Shown in pieces: positions 46,654-57,994 of a stretch of DNA of 64,000 nt; position 1 is the stretch's first letter; each line of letters begins with the position of its first letter. Source of the stretch: Primulina eburnea (Eukaryota > Streptophyta > Magnoliopsida > Lamiales > Gesneriaceae); the NCBI RefSeq assembly GCF_022965805.1, contig NC_133101.1:19005054-19069053 (forward strand), read 5' to 3'. Under the pieces are notes generated by a model. The model did no database searches and had not been told where the DNA came from. It worked only from the letters and a program-made list of their open reading frames with translations. The position numbers and the translations under genes were made by a program.

Positions 46654-46874
46654 CCATGCTTCGACTTTTCCCATCTAATTATGACATTTTCTTATCTTTT
46701 CTCATGTCTTTCCTCTCTCTTCTTATTTCATGCTTCTCATGCAAGATCATACATTCTCATATCTTCGATTATCGCATTAATAAGGACTAATGGATCTCAA
46801 GCCCTATATTATGCATACTCATATCTTCCCGAGTATTTCGTCAAGGAAGACTAATAAATCTCTCGAGCCTTACA

Positions 46875-46996
46875 GAATGATCGAGTAATAGCATATGCTT
46901 CTAGACAATTGAAGGTTCAAGAGAAGAATTATCTGACTCATGACCCCGAGCTTGCAGCAGTAGTATTTGCATTGAAGGTATGGAGACATTATTTAT
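46875..46996 (+). pseudogene. Ty3 RNase H, second half of the interrupted domain
   Basis: After the duplicated GAATG the plus strand reads [19 protein letters not shown] then [18 protein letters not shown]. This is the direct continuation of the RNase H broken at 38059. At 47001 another, minus-strand LTR begins and the frame is lost. The rest of this pol (integrase, 3' LTR) is not in the window. Confidence 0.9.
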
Positions 46997-47000
46997 GAAA

Positions 47001-50000
47001 TGTCTACTACTCGTTTTTCTTTAAAATGTACTAAGAAATTTTTTTCCCATCTATTCTTTAGGCCGAAAATATATATATATGCATATATATATTTTTAAAA
47101 ATTAATTTTGCACTATTTAAAATAAACCAACCAACCTATTATTTGAAAATCCAAAAGAAAGCCTTCAAAACATTAAATCGTAAATCGTCAACCAAACCTA
47201 AATTTAGTATTTTGCAAAATAAAGCATAAACTCTTAAATCCTCTCAAAACCACTCAAAAGCATAGAAGTCGTAAAATCTTTAAAGTAAGCTTAAATCATA
47301 AAAGCAAATTCGGAAAACTAGCGACGGTCCTCGAGTTATGTGCACCTTCAGTCCAGCTAGTTCAACCATCAAGTCCTCCCCCAAAATCATGCTCACCTGC
47401 ATCGATCACACCTAGTGAATCTATTTACTCCGCAAATCTTAGCCATGATAACAAGTAATACATATACATTCACAAGCAACAGTAAAATACTTTTACTTAA
47501 AATAGTTTTCATAAACGTAACTTTAAACCTTTCATCATAAATATGTCTTTTTTATCATATACTTTTTCATTTCATCATATATGTATACGTTTCCCTTTTA
47601 TTGAATTCAAATCATTAATTGTGACATTCGTATCAGCTGAAGGTCGATAGATCTGCTTCAACTTTTCATATGTCTATCACTTATAAAAATTCATGCATAT
47701 TTAAGTCATTTTTTAAAACCAAGCATGCAAAATGTCTTGTAGCATTAACGTTTCATCATAAACATTTTATGTAACGTCTCGAAAATTTGAAGGTCCACGT
47801 GAACAACATTCATGCAAGATTATCGAATTCTTATGTGTTTTAATTAAATTGCTTTAATTTCATAAATTAATTGTGATGTGCATATTTACATGTTTAAAAT
47901 GTACTTTTTACTAGAATTCATGAAACTGTATTTTAAAAGTTATTCGAGATGCGATTGAAGAACGGAGACCGAGCGCTGAAAAAGAGAAAATATTTTTATT
48001 AAATAATTGTTTTTAATTATTTAAAATAAGGTTGATGCTAAATGATATTTTTTAAAATAAGATGTTTTGAGGTGATTTTATACGCCGAGACGTATTTTTA
48101 AACGGTATTCAATTTTCGACGAAAATAGGAACTTTTGAAAACTCGGCTAATAATTTAACGAACTTTCATAAACGAAATAATTTTTAAATGAACTATTGGG
48201 CTTATTGGGCCTAGTATGGTATACTAATGGGCTCAAGCTTGCACACAAGTTATTTATCAATTTTCAAGCCCAAAACCCTGCCCCTTTTATTTAATATGCA
48301 CGCCCCCTACCCCTGATTTTCACAAGACTCCTTTTCCCCTCAAACATCACACGGCACACACGATTTTGCAAGGAAAAAGCATCGGTTTTCTCGAGGAATT
48401 TCAGCCAAGGGTTTCTCATCGTCGTTCTTTGCATCGTCAACGTATTTTCATTTTTTATATACGCAAAGGTACGTCATAATTCTTTCTTTTCTCATCTATC
48501 ACACCTTAATAAGTATTTGATTATGATTTTAATGAAAAAAAGTATCCCCTTTTATTTATTTCGTTTTTATGCATATACATGGGTTTTAAGGTTTGATTTT
48601 TGTTCCAAAACTTGATATATGTCTACGTGAAGGGGCTGCCATGATTAGGGATCAATATGTAATGTTTTTGCACGAGTTAAGGGTCCTAGAATGTACGTTG
48701 ATAGGCCGAACATGAATTTGAAACAATGTGGAACCATGGGTGCACGGTTTTTGTCAAGGGCTTCGGTTTTGAGGGAACAAAAATGCATGGCTTTGCTTTG
48801 GCGTGACCAGGGCTGGGCTGGGACATGGTTGGGTCAAGAAAGGAGTCCTAGCCATGCTAGTATTCGAGCAAAGCGGCTGGGAAGGAGTCCTAGCAAGCTA
48901 GGACTCTTCCCGAGCCATCGCATGGGTTGTGAAGCTGTGCGCAAGGGAACAGGGCTCGGTCAGGGGGTCAGGGCTGGGCTAGGCTAGGTCTCTAGGGTCC
49001 TGAGAGGGTTCACGAGGGGCAGGGCTCGAGGTTAGCTCGAGGGTTAAGGTTCTAGCTATGGTTCAAAGAGTCCTAGTGTTGCAAGGTAGTCGTGCGGCTG
49101 CTGCCTCGTGCAGGTTGCTTCGTCGTGGGCCAGAGCTTGGTTCTAAGGGTTCAATAGGTTCTAGGGGAGGTCTGGTCATGGGTCGGCTCAAGGTGGCTCG
49201 GGATTGGCTCGATAAAACCGAAAGTTGGCTCATAGATTTGGCTAGGGTTCGGTTCCTAGGGTTTAAATGGTTAATGTTTGAAATGTGGTTCAACGGGGGT
49301 CGAATCATGGTTCACGAGGGTAAATTAAATATAAAAAGTCTATGTTGAAAATTTGAGAATTTTATATTGAAGTTTGAATTAATTCGGGAACTAAACGCTC
49401 CGCGAATTAATAATTATAGAATAATTAGAAAGCCTAGAATTTAAGCTAAATAAAAATATGATAAATTTAATTTAAGCTTAAATAATTATTTGGGATGGTC
49501 TAGAGTCAATGAAAATAAGAAAAAGTCAAAATAGAGAAATTTTACGTCAAGGAGTAAAACGATCATTTTACACCTAGAAAATAGTAAAAGCCATGGCAGT
49601 ACCCTGAATGCTGTATTATGTGTTAATATGATCATTTTAAATGTTTATGGGATTTTATGATAAAATGTTTAAGCTAAAAGGCATGTTGCATGCTTGGTTT
49701 TAAAAGAAAAATGATATTTATATGCATGATTTTTAAAAAGTGATGAAAATATGAAATGTTGAAGAAAGTGAAGTAATTGCGACTAACACGATGATACAAT
49801 GATATGTTAATACGTAAGGCCAGGGCTCAGTTGACGGGTGAGAGTGTCGATGATGTCCCCGCCGCCCAGTACTGTGGTTACATGTAGATGGATCCATCGA
49901 CCCCTAATATGAAGTCACAATTAAAGATCTGAATTCAACGAAAGGAAAACGTATACATATATGATGAATATGAATATATTTGTGATGTTATGAAAAATGT

Positions 50001-52202
50001 TTAAGTTTATGTATAATTATGAAATTTTATTTTAAGTAAAAGTATTTTCACTGTTGTATGTGATTGTATACGTATTGTTTGTTATCAAGAATATGGTTTG
50101 CTGAGGGAGGTCTTGATGGTTGATCTTGCTGGACTGAATGTGCACATAACTCGAGGACCAGCGCTAGTTCTTCCGCACTTATGTTTATGATTTATGATTT
50201 TAAGTTTATGTTAAAGATTTTTACGACTTTTTATTTATGCTTTTTGAGTGGTTTTTGAGAGGTTGTTAGAATTGGCTTTATTTTAAAATATTGCGAAGTT
50301 AGGATTTGCAAGAGTTTGACGATTTTATTCTTTGAACTATTTCCATTGGATTTTCAAATATAGTTAGTTGCTTTATTTTCAAAATAGTGTCAAAAGTATT
50401 TTAAAGCACGTATATATGTATCCTTTTAATTCAACCGAGGCTGGGAATTGAGAGGGTTTGGGAAAAAAAATCTAGTACTTTTTAAGCAAAATGAGTAGTG
50501 GACCTTTCATTTTAACATTATTAACAGCATTCAGGGCACTTCTAGGACGTATAACATTTTTCATGTTTAAAATGATCGTTTTGCCCCTGAAACCCATACT
50601 TTCCAAATTTATCCTCGAACCTTAAAATGACGACTCAAACCCATCCAAACTTAACATATCCCCTTAAAATATACCCATAAATATTTCTTAGACGTAAACT
50701 TAAGCCCCTCGACTAATTTCTCAATTCATTTTTAAAACCTAGACGTACATCCAGTTTTGACCCGAATGGACTCGAAACTTAACCAAAACTTACCAAATTT
50801 GAACCAAAGCTTATTTACACCTAACCATATTATATACAACCCAACTCAAACCCATTAAACCATTGGACAAACCTAGAACACCTACTGAAATTTTGTGCTC
50901 CTATTTTTCAAAAACCCTAGTTCATGTCATGCACCCCTTCGGCCCTAGCCCTAAACCGACAAGACCAGCCCCTAGCCTACTACCCTAGGACCATGACCGA
51001 GCCCTATGGAACCTACTCGACCGAGCTTGAGAATCCTAGAACCCACAGCCCCTCAAACCCGTCCCCAAGGCATGCGCACTCCCCAAACCTCACGCGATCT
51101 CCATAGCCTTCGAACCAAGCCTCATGCGATCAACCTAGGACCTTTACTAGCCTCTCTTAGGACCCTTGAACATGTCCCTACAACAGCTAAGAGCCATGCC
51201 CCTCTAGGAAGCCTTGGCCGAAAACCCTCTCACATATAACCCAAATTTTCGTTCACCCTAGTCACTCTCCATGTCCAGCCCTTGTGCTACCTTGACTAGG
51301 CCCTTAAACCCTATGAAATTCATCCCTTCCTGTAGCCCTATGATGGCAGCCCCTCCATGCACCATTAACAAGAGTTTTAAATCATAAAAACTTGAGTTAT
51401 AGGCATAACATGCCATAAAACGAAAATAAACCAAAGGGTAACCTATTTTTTATGCAAGCATGCATCAAACATATAATATGGTGTGATAGATGAGAAAAAA
51501 GAGGATTAAATCATGCCTTTATGTTTATTATGTATGAAAAATGGCTTGCGATGCGAGGGACGTTGACGAAGGAAAAAACCTTGCTGAAAATTTTCAAATT
51601 TGCGTGACTTTCCTTCCAAAAATTTTGTGTGGTGTGTGCTGATGGAGAAGAAGAGTCTTGGTGTGATTTCAAGGGGGTGGGCGTGAGTTGTGTGGGTTTT
51701 GGGTGGGGTTTTTTTGGGCTAAATTTTGATATATAAAACATGGTGTAAGCTTAGGCCCATTAACATGGGTATAATAGGCCCATTAGATAATATTTAAAAT
51801 ATTTTGTTAATGAAAGTTTATGAAAATATTAGCCGAGTTCTCGAAAAGTCCATATTTTCATTAAAAATCGAATACCAGTTTAAATACGTCTCGGCATTTG
51901 AAAACACAAGATACCTAATTTTCGAAAATTTTCATTAAAATATGCCATATATTAAACAACTAAAACTAATTATTTAATAAAAATATTTTCCCTCATATGG
52001 TCATCGGTCTCCGTTTCTCGATCACGTCTCGAATAACCTTTGAAACACAGTTTTTATGCATTCATGTACAAAACTAGATTTTAAACATGTAAGCATGCAC
52101 ATCATATTTAATTCAAGTAATTAAAAACATTTAATTAGTCACTTTCCATTTTCCCTAGACTTGCTTGCAGTTAGGTTACGTTATCGCATTTTGGACCTTA
52201 CA
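47001..52202 (-). repeat. 3' LTR of a minus-strand Ty3 element, split by a solo LTR
   Basis: Minus-strand LTR from TGTAAGGTCC (52202) to GTAGTAGACA (47001). It is about 2.46 kb once the solo LTR and its duplication are removed (47001-47769 plus 50515-52202). Its sequence matches, reversed, the LTR at 30562-33141 (compare 47003-47110 with 33020-33135, and 50515-50600 with 32160-32230). It is preceded by a polypurine tract at 52203-52218. It lies directly against the RNase H fragment at 46996. The GAGTAAATAGATTC dyad is at 47417-47430. Confidence 0.8.
47770..50509 (+). mobile_element. Ty3-type solo LTR in opposite orientation
   Basis: 2740 bp from TGTAACGTCTCG to GGACCTTTCA, flanked by TTTTA at 47765-47769 and 50510-50514. 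No internal domain. Its last 200 bases match the fragment at 1-226. It is inserted into, and distantly similar to, the minus-strand LTR 47001-52202, so related sequences face each other. Open frames at 48691-48987 and 49058-49348 lie in its leader and are not convincing genes. Confidence 0.85.
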
Positions 52203-53118
52203 ATTTCTCCCTCCCTTAGATGAAATTTTGTCCTCGAAATTAGAACTTATCGAATAACTCCGGGTAGCGACTCTTCATGTCACTCTCAATTTCCCAAGTA
52301 GCCTCTTCCTCCAAGCGATTAGTCACTTGACTTTGACCATTTGTATAAACTTGTTCCGAAGTCTCCTTTCTTGTCTACCCAAAATTTGTGTAGGTCTTTC
52401 TTCGTATGACATATTTGGAGTCAACTACAGAGGCTCATAATTTAGTACATGTGAAGGGTTCTACGTGTACTTTCGCAGCATCGAGGTGTGGAACACATTA
52501 TGTACTTCGGCTAGCATCGGTGGCAACTCCACTTTATAAGTTAATATCCCAATCTTCTCTATAATCTCAAACGGTCCTATGAACCTCGGACTGAGCTTGC
52601 CTTACTATTCAAATCTCATAACACCCTTCATAGGTGCTACTTTCACAAATACATGGTCGCCTACTACAAACTCTAGCTCTCTTCGTCGCTTATCGACGTA
52701 GCTCTTTCATTGGCTTTGTGTAGTCTTCATCCTATCTCGGATTTTGTCAACTAGCTTTGCTGTTTGCTTGATCAATTCCGGACCAAATTCCTCTCTTTCA
52801 CCAACCTCGTCCCAATGTATGGGTGACCTACACTTCTTTCCATAAAGTGCCTCGTAAGGAGCCATTCTTATAGATGATTGGTAGATTTTGTTATATGTGA
52901 ACTCCACTAAAGGTAACTTCGGTTCCTACCTTCCTTGGAAATATATCACACAAGCTCGGAGTAGATCCTCCAAAATTTCAATCACCCTTTCATACTGACC
53001 ATCGGTTTGAGGATGGAATGTTGTGTTGAATAACAACTCTGTCCCTATTGATGCATGTAGACTCTTCCAAAAAGATGACATGAACCTCGGATCTCGGTCA
53101 GAAACAATAGACATTGGG
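52203..53118 (-). pseudogene. Ty3 integrase, C-terminal half, truncated
   Basis: Internal 3' end of the element whose LTR is 47001-52202. Minus-strand pieces: 52926-53114 with MSIVSDRDPRFMSSFWKSLH (second catalytic Asp) and FHPQTDGQYERVIEILEDLL (the Glu region reads YERVIE), and 52707-52907 with SSIRMAPYEALYGKKCRSPI. Below 52700 the GPY/F module continues in broken frames (KLSPRFIGPFEIIEKIG, LHTSMLRKY-like) down to the polypurine tract. The remainder of integrase and everything upstream are absent. Sequence changes abruptly to unrelated DNA near 53118. Confidence 0.85.
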
Positions 53119-54875
53119 ATTAATGATTGCTAGCATTCTTGTAGCATGCTTAGTATTTGTGAGCATCATTACGAATTTATTACTTTTCTGACCAAATGTT
53201 TTTCTGAATTGTGTTGCTTCATTAGAGTTGTTCCGGTGTTCATATTCTCTCTGTTCTAAATTATTACTTTCTTAGTTTTCATATTTACACTGCTTTATGT
53301 GAGAAAGGGCCCTCTTCATTGCTTTTTTAATATATGGAAAAAAATTTTGAGATGGTGCTTGTTTGGAATTTCCAGAGTACTTGACCAAGTATGTTTAATA
53401 TTATGGATTTCTTGTTATTTTATATCCATTTCAAGAAACTGATTTTTTCATGTGGTTTTTACCAGTTTAATATGAATATAGAGACGTGTTGCTATGGTAC
53501 GTATCGTCGACTGTAAATAAAATCACTCCAAATGTTTCTATTGGTGTCACTGACATAAAGAGTTTAGAATGTTTAACAAATTTCTCGTGAATATTTATTC
53601 TAGGAAAGAAAGAATGGATTCTTATCATTCTCTCACTTTGTTTCATGGTTTCATTGGATATTTTATATTGGTGTCACTTGCTTTCAATGTCGAACTATTT
53701 CAATTAGAACAATGTTAAATTGTGCAAAATGAAAAACGATGCCTTAGTATGCTCTCTTATGTAAAATTGAGTTTGCACTTCTTCTTTTTTTTTTTTTTTT
53801 GCCTTTGTAAGCTTAAAAAAATTGTTGTTATCTCTAGTCATGTACCTTTTCCCAGACCAAGCTCTAGAGGTGTCTTGATGCCTGAGAAACTTTAGGCATC
53901 AATTAGTTATAAGTCTAAAGTGCTCTCCTCAGATAGATAGATGGTCTGGTTTCTTATTTGGACAGGTACAATTAGCTTCTGTTAGGAATTTACTCTAAAA
54001 TATTATTGTGTCTACATGTATTTCCAATAGCAGCAGATGTCGATCCAATTCAAGATGTAAATCGGAAAGCCATAACTATGATGATGAATTTCAGTAATCT
54101 GCATAGTCTAATAGTCAACAAAATCTTTATTTTATTTATTTTGTGCAAACTAGATTATCGATCTTTTTTATTTAATTGAGTTATTGCTTTATTAAATGTG
54201 TTCTAGGGGATTTTAATATAGGTACACACACACACAAACTGATGCGAGTAATAAACATGTTTTAAATTACAACTTGACTGATTAAATCGCTTATGCGTGT
54301 TTTTCATTAATATGGCGAGTGGAATTTCAAAACAAAAACAAAATTAATAGGTTGAACAACATTGGGTCAATAATTTCCCCTGGTTAGGCCCTGTTACTCT
54401 GTATACCTGTTAGATTATGAACATTTTATAACATCTGACATTGTTTACTTACAATACCAGGCGTATGTTTTTTATCCTATGGTGTTTGAAGCATAAAGAA
54501 AATATAAACACTGCTCCTCTCCTCTTCTAACATGAATCTTTCACCCATTCTTTAATATAGACGGTTCTTTTTCACAAACTTTATGCTGGATTAATGCACA
54601 TCTTAGATTGAAATTTTTATTCCAAAGGAAATTTGATGGGATTATTTTTGTATCTGATTGGTCAACTGTGCATGTAAGGTATGGCCAACGTCTTTTGTGC
54701 TTTAGTTGGGCAATTTATGAGAAAAGATTGAAAGTTTTTTTTTTTTGTGGTTGGTAATTGGTAGATTCTGATGTGATAATCCAAAGCAATATTGGCAATA
54801 TGTGATAATTTTAGTTTTTAGTCAGATATTGCCTTCAACATCAAACTTTTTCATATTGGATGTAATTTTATTTGC
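53119..54875 (+). other. Noncoding AT-rich DNA, possible intron of the DUF936 relic
   Basis: No transposon or coding similarity seen. It is T-rich with intron-like composition, and ends TTTATTTGCGTAG just before the recognisable exon at 54876, which fits a splice acceptor. An interrupted CACACA run lies at about 54223-54237. That it is one or more introns is inference. Confidence 0.4.
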
Positions 54876-55390
54876 GTAGGTTATAACTTTTTTGCCTTCT
54901 GCGGAGGATGATCCCTGGAAGAGCAAAGGATTCTATTTAAGGGTTTCAGATTCAATGCATTCTGCATTTTTTTGAACACTTGGAATTGATAGTGAGTGGT
55001 ATTGTCCAACAGGGGCATTTCATTTACATTACAGATGTTGACTCGAGTTATGCTTTGCCTGTTATTCGTGGTCTTAGGCAGATTTCAAAGTGACTCCTAT
55101 TGCTGGAAATCTAAAGGATTAGGTTTCGAGTAATTTTTGGATTTCAAGTAAGTGTGAAGGAAAGGTGAAATCAAAGTGAAATGTGAAGAAAGTTGTGGGG
55201 GTTGTTGAAAGGCTTTCATTGGGAAATGGAAAGAGTGGTGGTATGGAGAATAGGAGATTGAGCTTGGACTCTGCTTGAAAAGGATGGGAAAGGAGTCCTA
55301 GCGGTAAAAATGGTGCTAAAGGTGCAGCGAAGGTGAACCCAAAGGATCATATGGTTCGCTTGGATTCGATATGTTTTGTCTGTTGGCATA
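54876..55390 (+). pseudogene. DUF936-family protein gene, broken exon
   Basis: In plus-strand frames that shift twice, the sequence reads [20 protein letters not shown] then VSDSMHSAF, then GHFIYITDVDSSYALPVIRG followed by LRQISK. After a stop it continues TPIAGNLKD, VSSNFW, and finally ENRRLSLDSA-stop-KGWERSPSGKNGAKG. Plant DUF936 proteins of unknown function carry the same order: a (V)SDS.H..Y start, a GQFI.V.RL....PVP.LRG.RP block, a G.P.DL segment and later a RRLSLDSARKGW-like serine-rich part. Stops near 55093, 55120 and 55279 and at least two shifts make it a pseudogene. It is the only trace of a non-transposon gene in the window. Identification is from memory of the family pattern, so moderately sure. 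Confidence 0.55.
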
Positions 55391-55681
55391 TGTATGCAAA
55401 TTGATCGAACTATGAATGACGTAGTCTTGTTATATCTATGTCATTCTCCCCCGTAGAGCCTGGCATACAAATGAAATTTTGTTTGCATTGAAATAGATGA
55501 GGGGATTTAGCCGCTATATGTGTGCGTTTTAGCTTGAAGAAATAATATTTGTTTCAAGAAAAAATAAGACTTAATTTTGGAAGTTGTGATAACTAAGAAG
55601 TCAATTTAGATTATTATGTCTTTCACTGAGCTCTACTAATCCTCTATTTTTCTTGTCGTTTTGAATCAAGGCGACTCTATT
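55391..55681. other. Noncoding sequence after the DUF936 relic
   Basis: No recognisable feature. It may be the remaining 3' part of the pseudogene. It ends where an LTR begins at 55682. Confidence 0.4.
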
Positions 55682-56348
55682 TGTGAGGTCCACGAAATTA
55701 AATTTACGTAACCTAAATGCATGCAATCTAGGGTTTTATTTAAATTAGGTATTAATTTAATTTTATAAATTTAATGCATAAATATTGCATGAATAAGATA
55801 TTTTAAAAGTTCATGAATTAGGATTTTTAAGCTACATTTCGCGCTCGAACGAGGAACGGAGACCGGAGAAAAGTAAGAAAATATTTTTATTGAATGATTG
55901 ATTTTAATTAATTAATATAAGGTGTTTTAAGTGTATTTTTCAAGAAATGAACTTTGTTGGGTATTTTTATCCGTCACAGAATATTTTTAATCGGTGCATA
56001 AATTTTATCGAAACGAGGGTCTTTTTGGAGGGTTTGGTCAATATTTTAAAAAACGTACCTAAACGAGATATTTTTCGGGAATGTTATTGGGCTTGTTGGG
56101 TTTGTTGTATAGCTTAATGGGCTCATTTTTTTTTCTTGGAGGCCTATTAGTGCATTTTTAATCAACCTAAACTACATTTAAAATAAACATAAACCTAATT
56201 AAATTTCATTCAGCCGCCCTCCCCTCCATTTAGCAACAATACACGTGAGTTCCAACAACAAAAATACAGCAGCACTGAAGGATCGTGTGTGTTGGGCTTC
56301 CAAGGGATGCTTGAAACACAATATTCTCCAATGAGCTGCAATAGCTCG
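55682..56348 (+). repeat. 5' part of a plus-strand Ty3 LTR
   Basis: Starts TGTGAGGTCCACG and contains the shared GAACGAGGAACGGAGACCGG segment (55850) seen in other Ty3 LTRs here. It resembles, reversed, the LTR at 57995-60285. At 56349 a copia LTR starts, so the rest lies beyond that insertion. Confidence 0.65.
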
Positions 56349-57714
56349 TGTTCTAAGAATTTTAACACCGATGAATTAAATCGGGTTTGGTTTAAAAAAA
56401 ACAAACAAGCGGAAGTTACCCGAAGTAATCTTTCGTAAAGAAAACTGTTATATTAGAAAACATTTTAACACATGTAAACTGAATAACTAAAAGAGACTAG
56501 ATTAGTTTTTGCATTCTTCAATTCAGTTATGGTGACAACTGAACTGACAGATACTCTAAATAATTCAAGCAGTTTAAAAACAACAGTTAATCAGTTAGAT
56601 ACACAAGATATGTTTATGGATGTTCTGAGACTTCAACTGCTCCTACGTCACCTCTTCTATCTCCACGGGAAGGATCCAATAGAAGACTTTGATTCATACA
56701 AACAGTTGTACACACCCACTCAGCGAGGACTTACACTACTGCCCAAACTGAACTCCTAGCTACGACTGAAGGCAGCACCTTCCAGCCAACACTTTTTTAA
56801 CGTCTATGTGTTAAAGATTACATACACAAGTTTAACGTCTTTGTGCAAGACTGTATTTTTGGTGGTGGTGAAGTGTATGCGGGTGTGTGTGAGAACTGAA
56901 CAAAGGATGTTCTCACACACTGAGGAAAATTTCTTCTAAACTAAGCTGATAAAACTCGAAGAGTTCCCTCTGGGCCGATTGCTTCTTGTAAGCTGTTATG
57001 CAGTAAACATGCCCTTGTTTTGTTTCCGCACTTCTCTCTCTTATTCGTATTCTTTCCCCCTTGTCTTCACTGATCTATATCTTCTATTTTTAGGCGCGAC
57101 ATTCGATCATTCAGTGAGACTCATTAATGTATCTTTTGCAATTTGAATCGGCTCCTTGAACTTTGTGTCTCGACTTTTCAACTGTCCTTCTGGAGCGCTT
57201 TGTCTTTAATGCTCTGATGCAACGTCCATTATTGTCCTTTGTCTGAACAAAGGCTTTGTATCTTTACGCACATCTAGAATCCACTAAAATCAGCATGTCT
57301 TGATCTGCAACTGAAAGATTCTGACTGATGTTTCGAACTGGTCAGCTGGACTGATCTTTAGTTGGGCTGGTGAAATCAGTTGACTCGTCAGTTAAACTGA
57401 TTTCACTCCTTAGTTGAACTGGTCAGTTGGGCTCTTCGACAGTTGGACACATCATTGGCTGGCCAGGCTTCTGAAGTTCTCCTGCTGAATCACCAATCAG
57501 CTGGACAGTCAGCTGAACTGCTTGTTGATAAATCAGTCTGACTGATTCAGTTTCAGCGATCAGTTGGCATTTCCAGTAGCTTCAGTTGTGGCTTCGTAAA
57601 CTGATTAATTCAGTTTTAGCTATCTGCGCACTAATGTAGATTATTAGTAACAAAATAACGAGTTTTGTAAACATCAAAATCATGCGAAGATTGCGAACAT
57701 GAAATGTTCCAACA
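56349..57714 (-). repeat. 3' LTR of a Sirevirus-like copia element
   Basis: About 1366 bp. On the minus strand it begins TGTTGGAACATTTCATG and ends ATTCTTAGAACA. It is preceded by the polypurine-like AAAAAGGGGAGAT at 57715-57727. Many CAGTT/AACTG and CAGCTG motifs lie at 57310-57620. The short open frame at 56529-56759 is not a recognised protein. Assignment to Sirevirus/Maximus is by general look only. Confidence 0.6.
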
Positions 57715-57994
57715 ATCTCCCCTTTTTGATGTTCACAAAACTAAAACAGTTAACGAAATAAAATATTTTAAATTCAGTTAGAGGGTTGGTATTTTAAAAT
57801 AGTTAAAAGAAAAACTCTCCCTCAAAAACTGAATTATAGACTGATTTAAAATGTTTTTGAAAAACGATTTTCAGTTGAAGGGATTTTAAAGAAAACTCCC
57901 CCTCAAAGGTTGACTTTAAAAAAAACTTTTAAATCTGGAATGAAAAAGTTTTACAGCCTTTAAACATTCAAGCAGTTTCAGCAAGAAGTCTAAG
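57715..57994 (-). other. 3' internal end of the Sirevirus-like element
   Basis: Contains the polypurine tract and three CTCCCCCTCAAA or CTCTCCCTCAAA copies (57815, 57898 and the tract itself), so the polypurine-like sequence is repeated. It is cut at 57995 by the next LTR. No coding sequence seen. Confidence 0.55.

Larger units (their letters stand above)
38060..46874 (-). mobile_element. Young Ty3 (Tekay/Del-type) retrotransposon inserted in another Ty3 RNase H
   Basis: 8815 bp with two LTRs of 1967 bp each (38060-40026 and 44908-46874) and target duplication GAATG at 38055-38059 and 46875-46879. By eye I count about 20 differences between the LTRs, about 1%. The host reading frame resumes exactly after the duplication (GAVLMQ before, [12 protein letters not shown] after). 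The internal region carries a nearly complete gag-pol with a chromodomain-type tail. It is the most recent insertion visible here. Confidence 0.95.
44908..46874 (-). repeat. 5' LTR of the Tekay-type element
   Basis: 1967 bp, the same length as the other LTR. Palindrome array at 46469-46653, TATATAAT box at 46422-46429, hairpin arms at 45210-45220 and 45233-45243. Confidence 0.95.

Noticed and set aside
48691..49348. Two GC-richer open frames of about 97 codons in the plus-strand LTR (similar ones at 31416-31669 and 50924-51239).
   Set aside because: They lie in the equivalent leader part of several related LTRs, are not conserved as protein between them and have no recognisable domain.
56529..56759. 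76-codon plus-strand frame in the Sirevirus-like LTR.
   Set aside because: It lies inside the LTR, opposite to its transcription, with no family resemblance.
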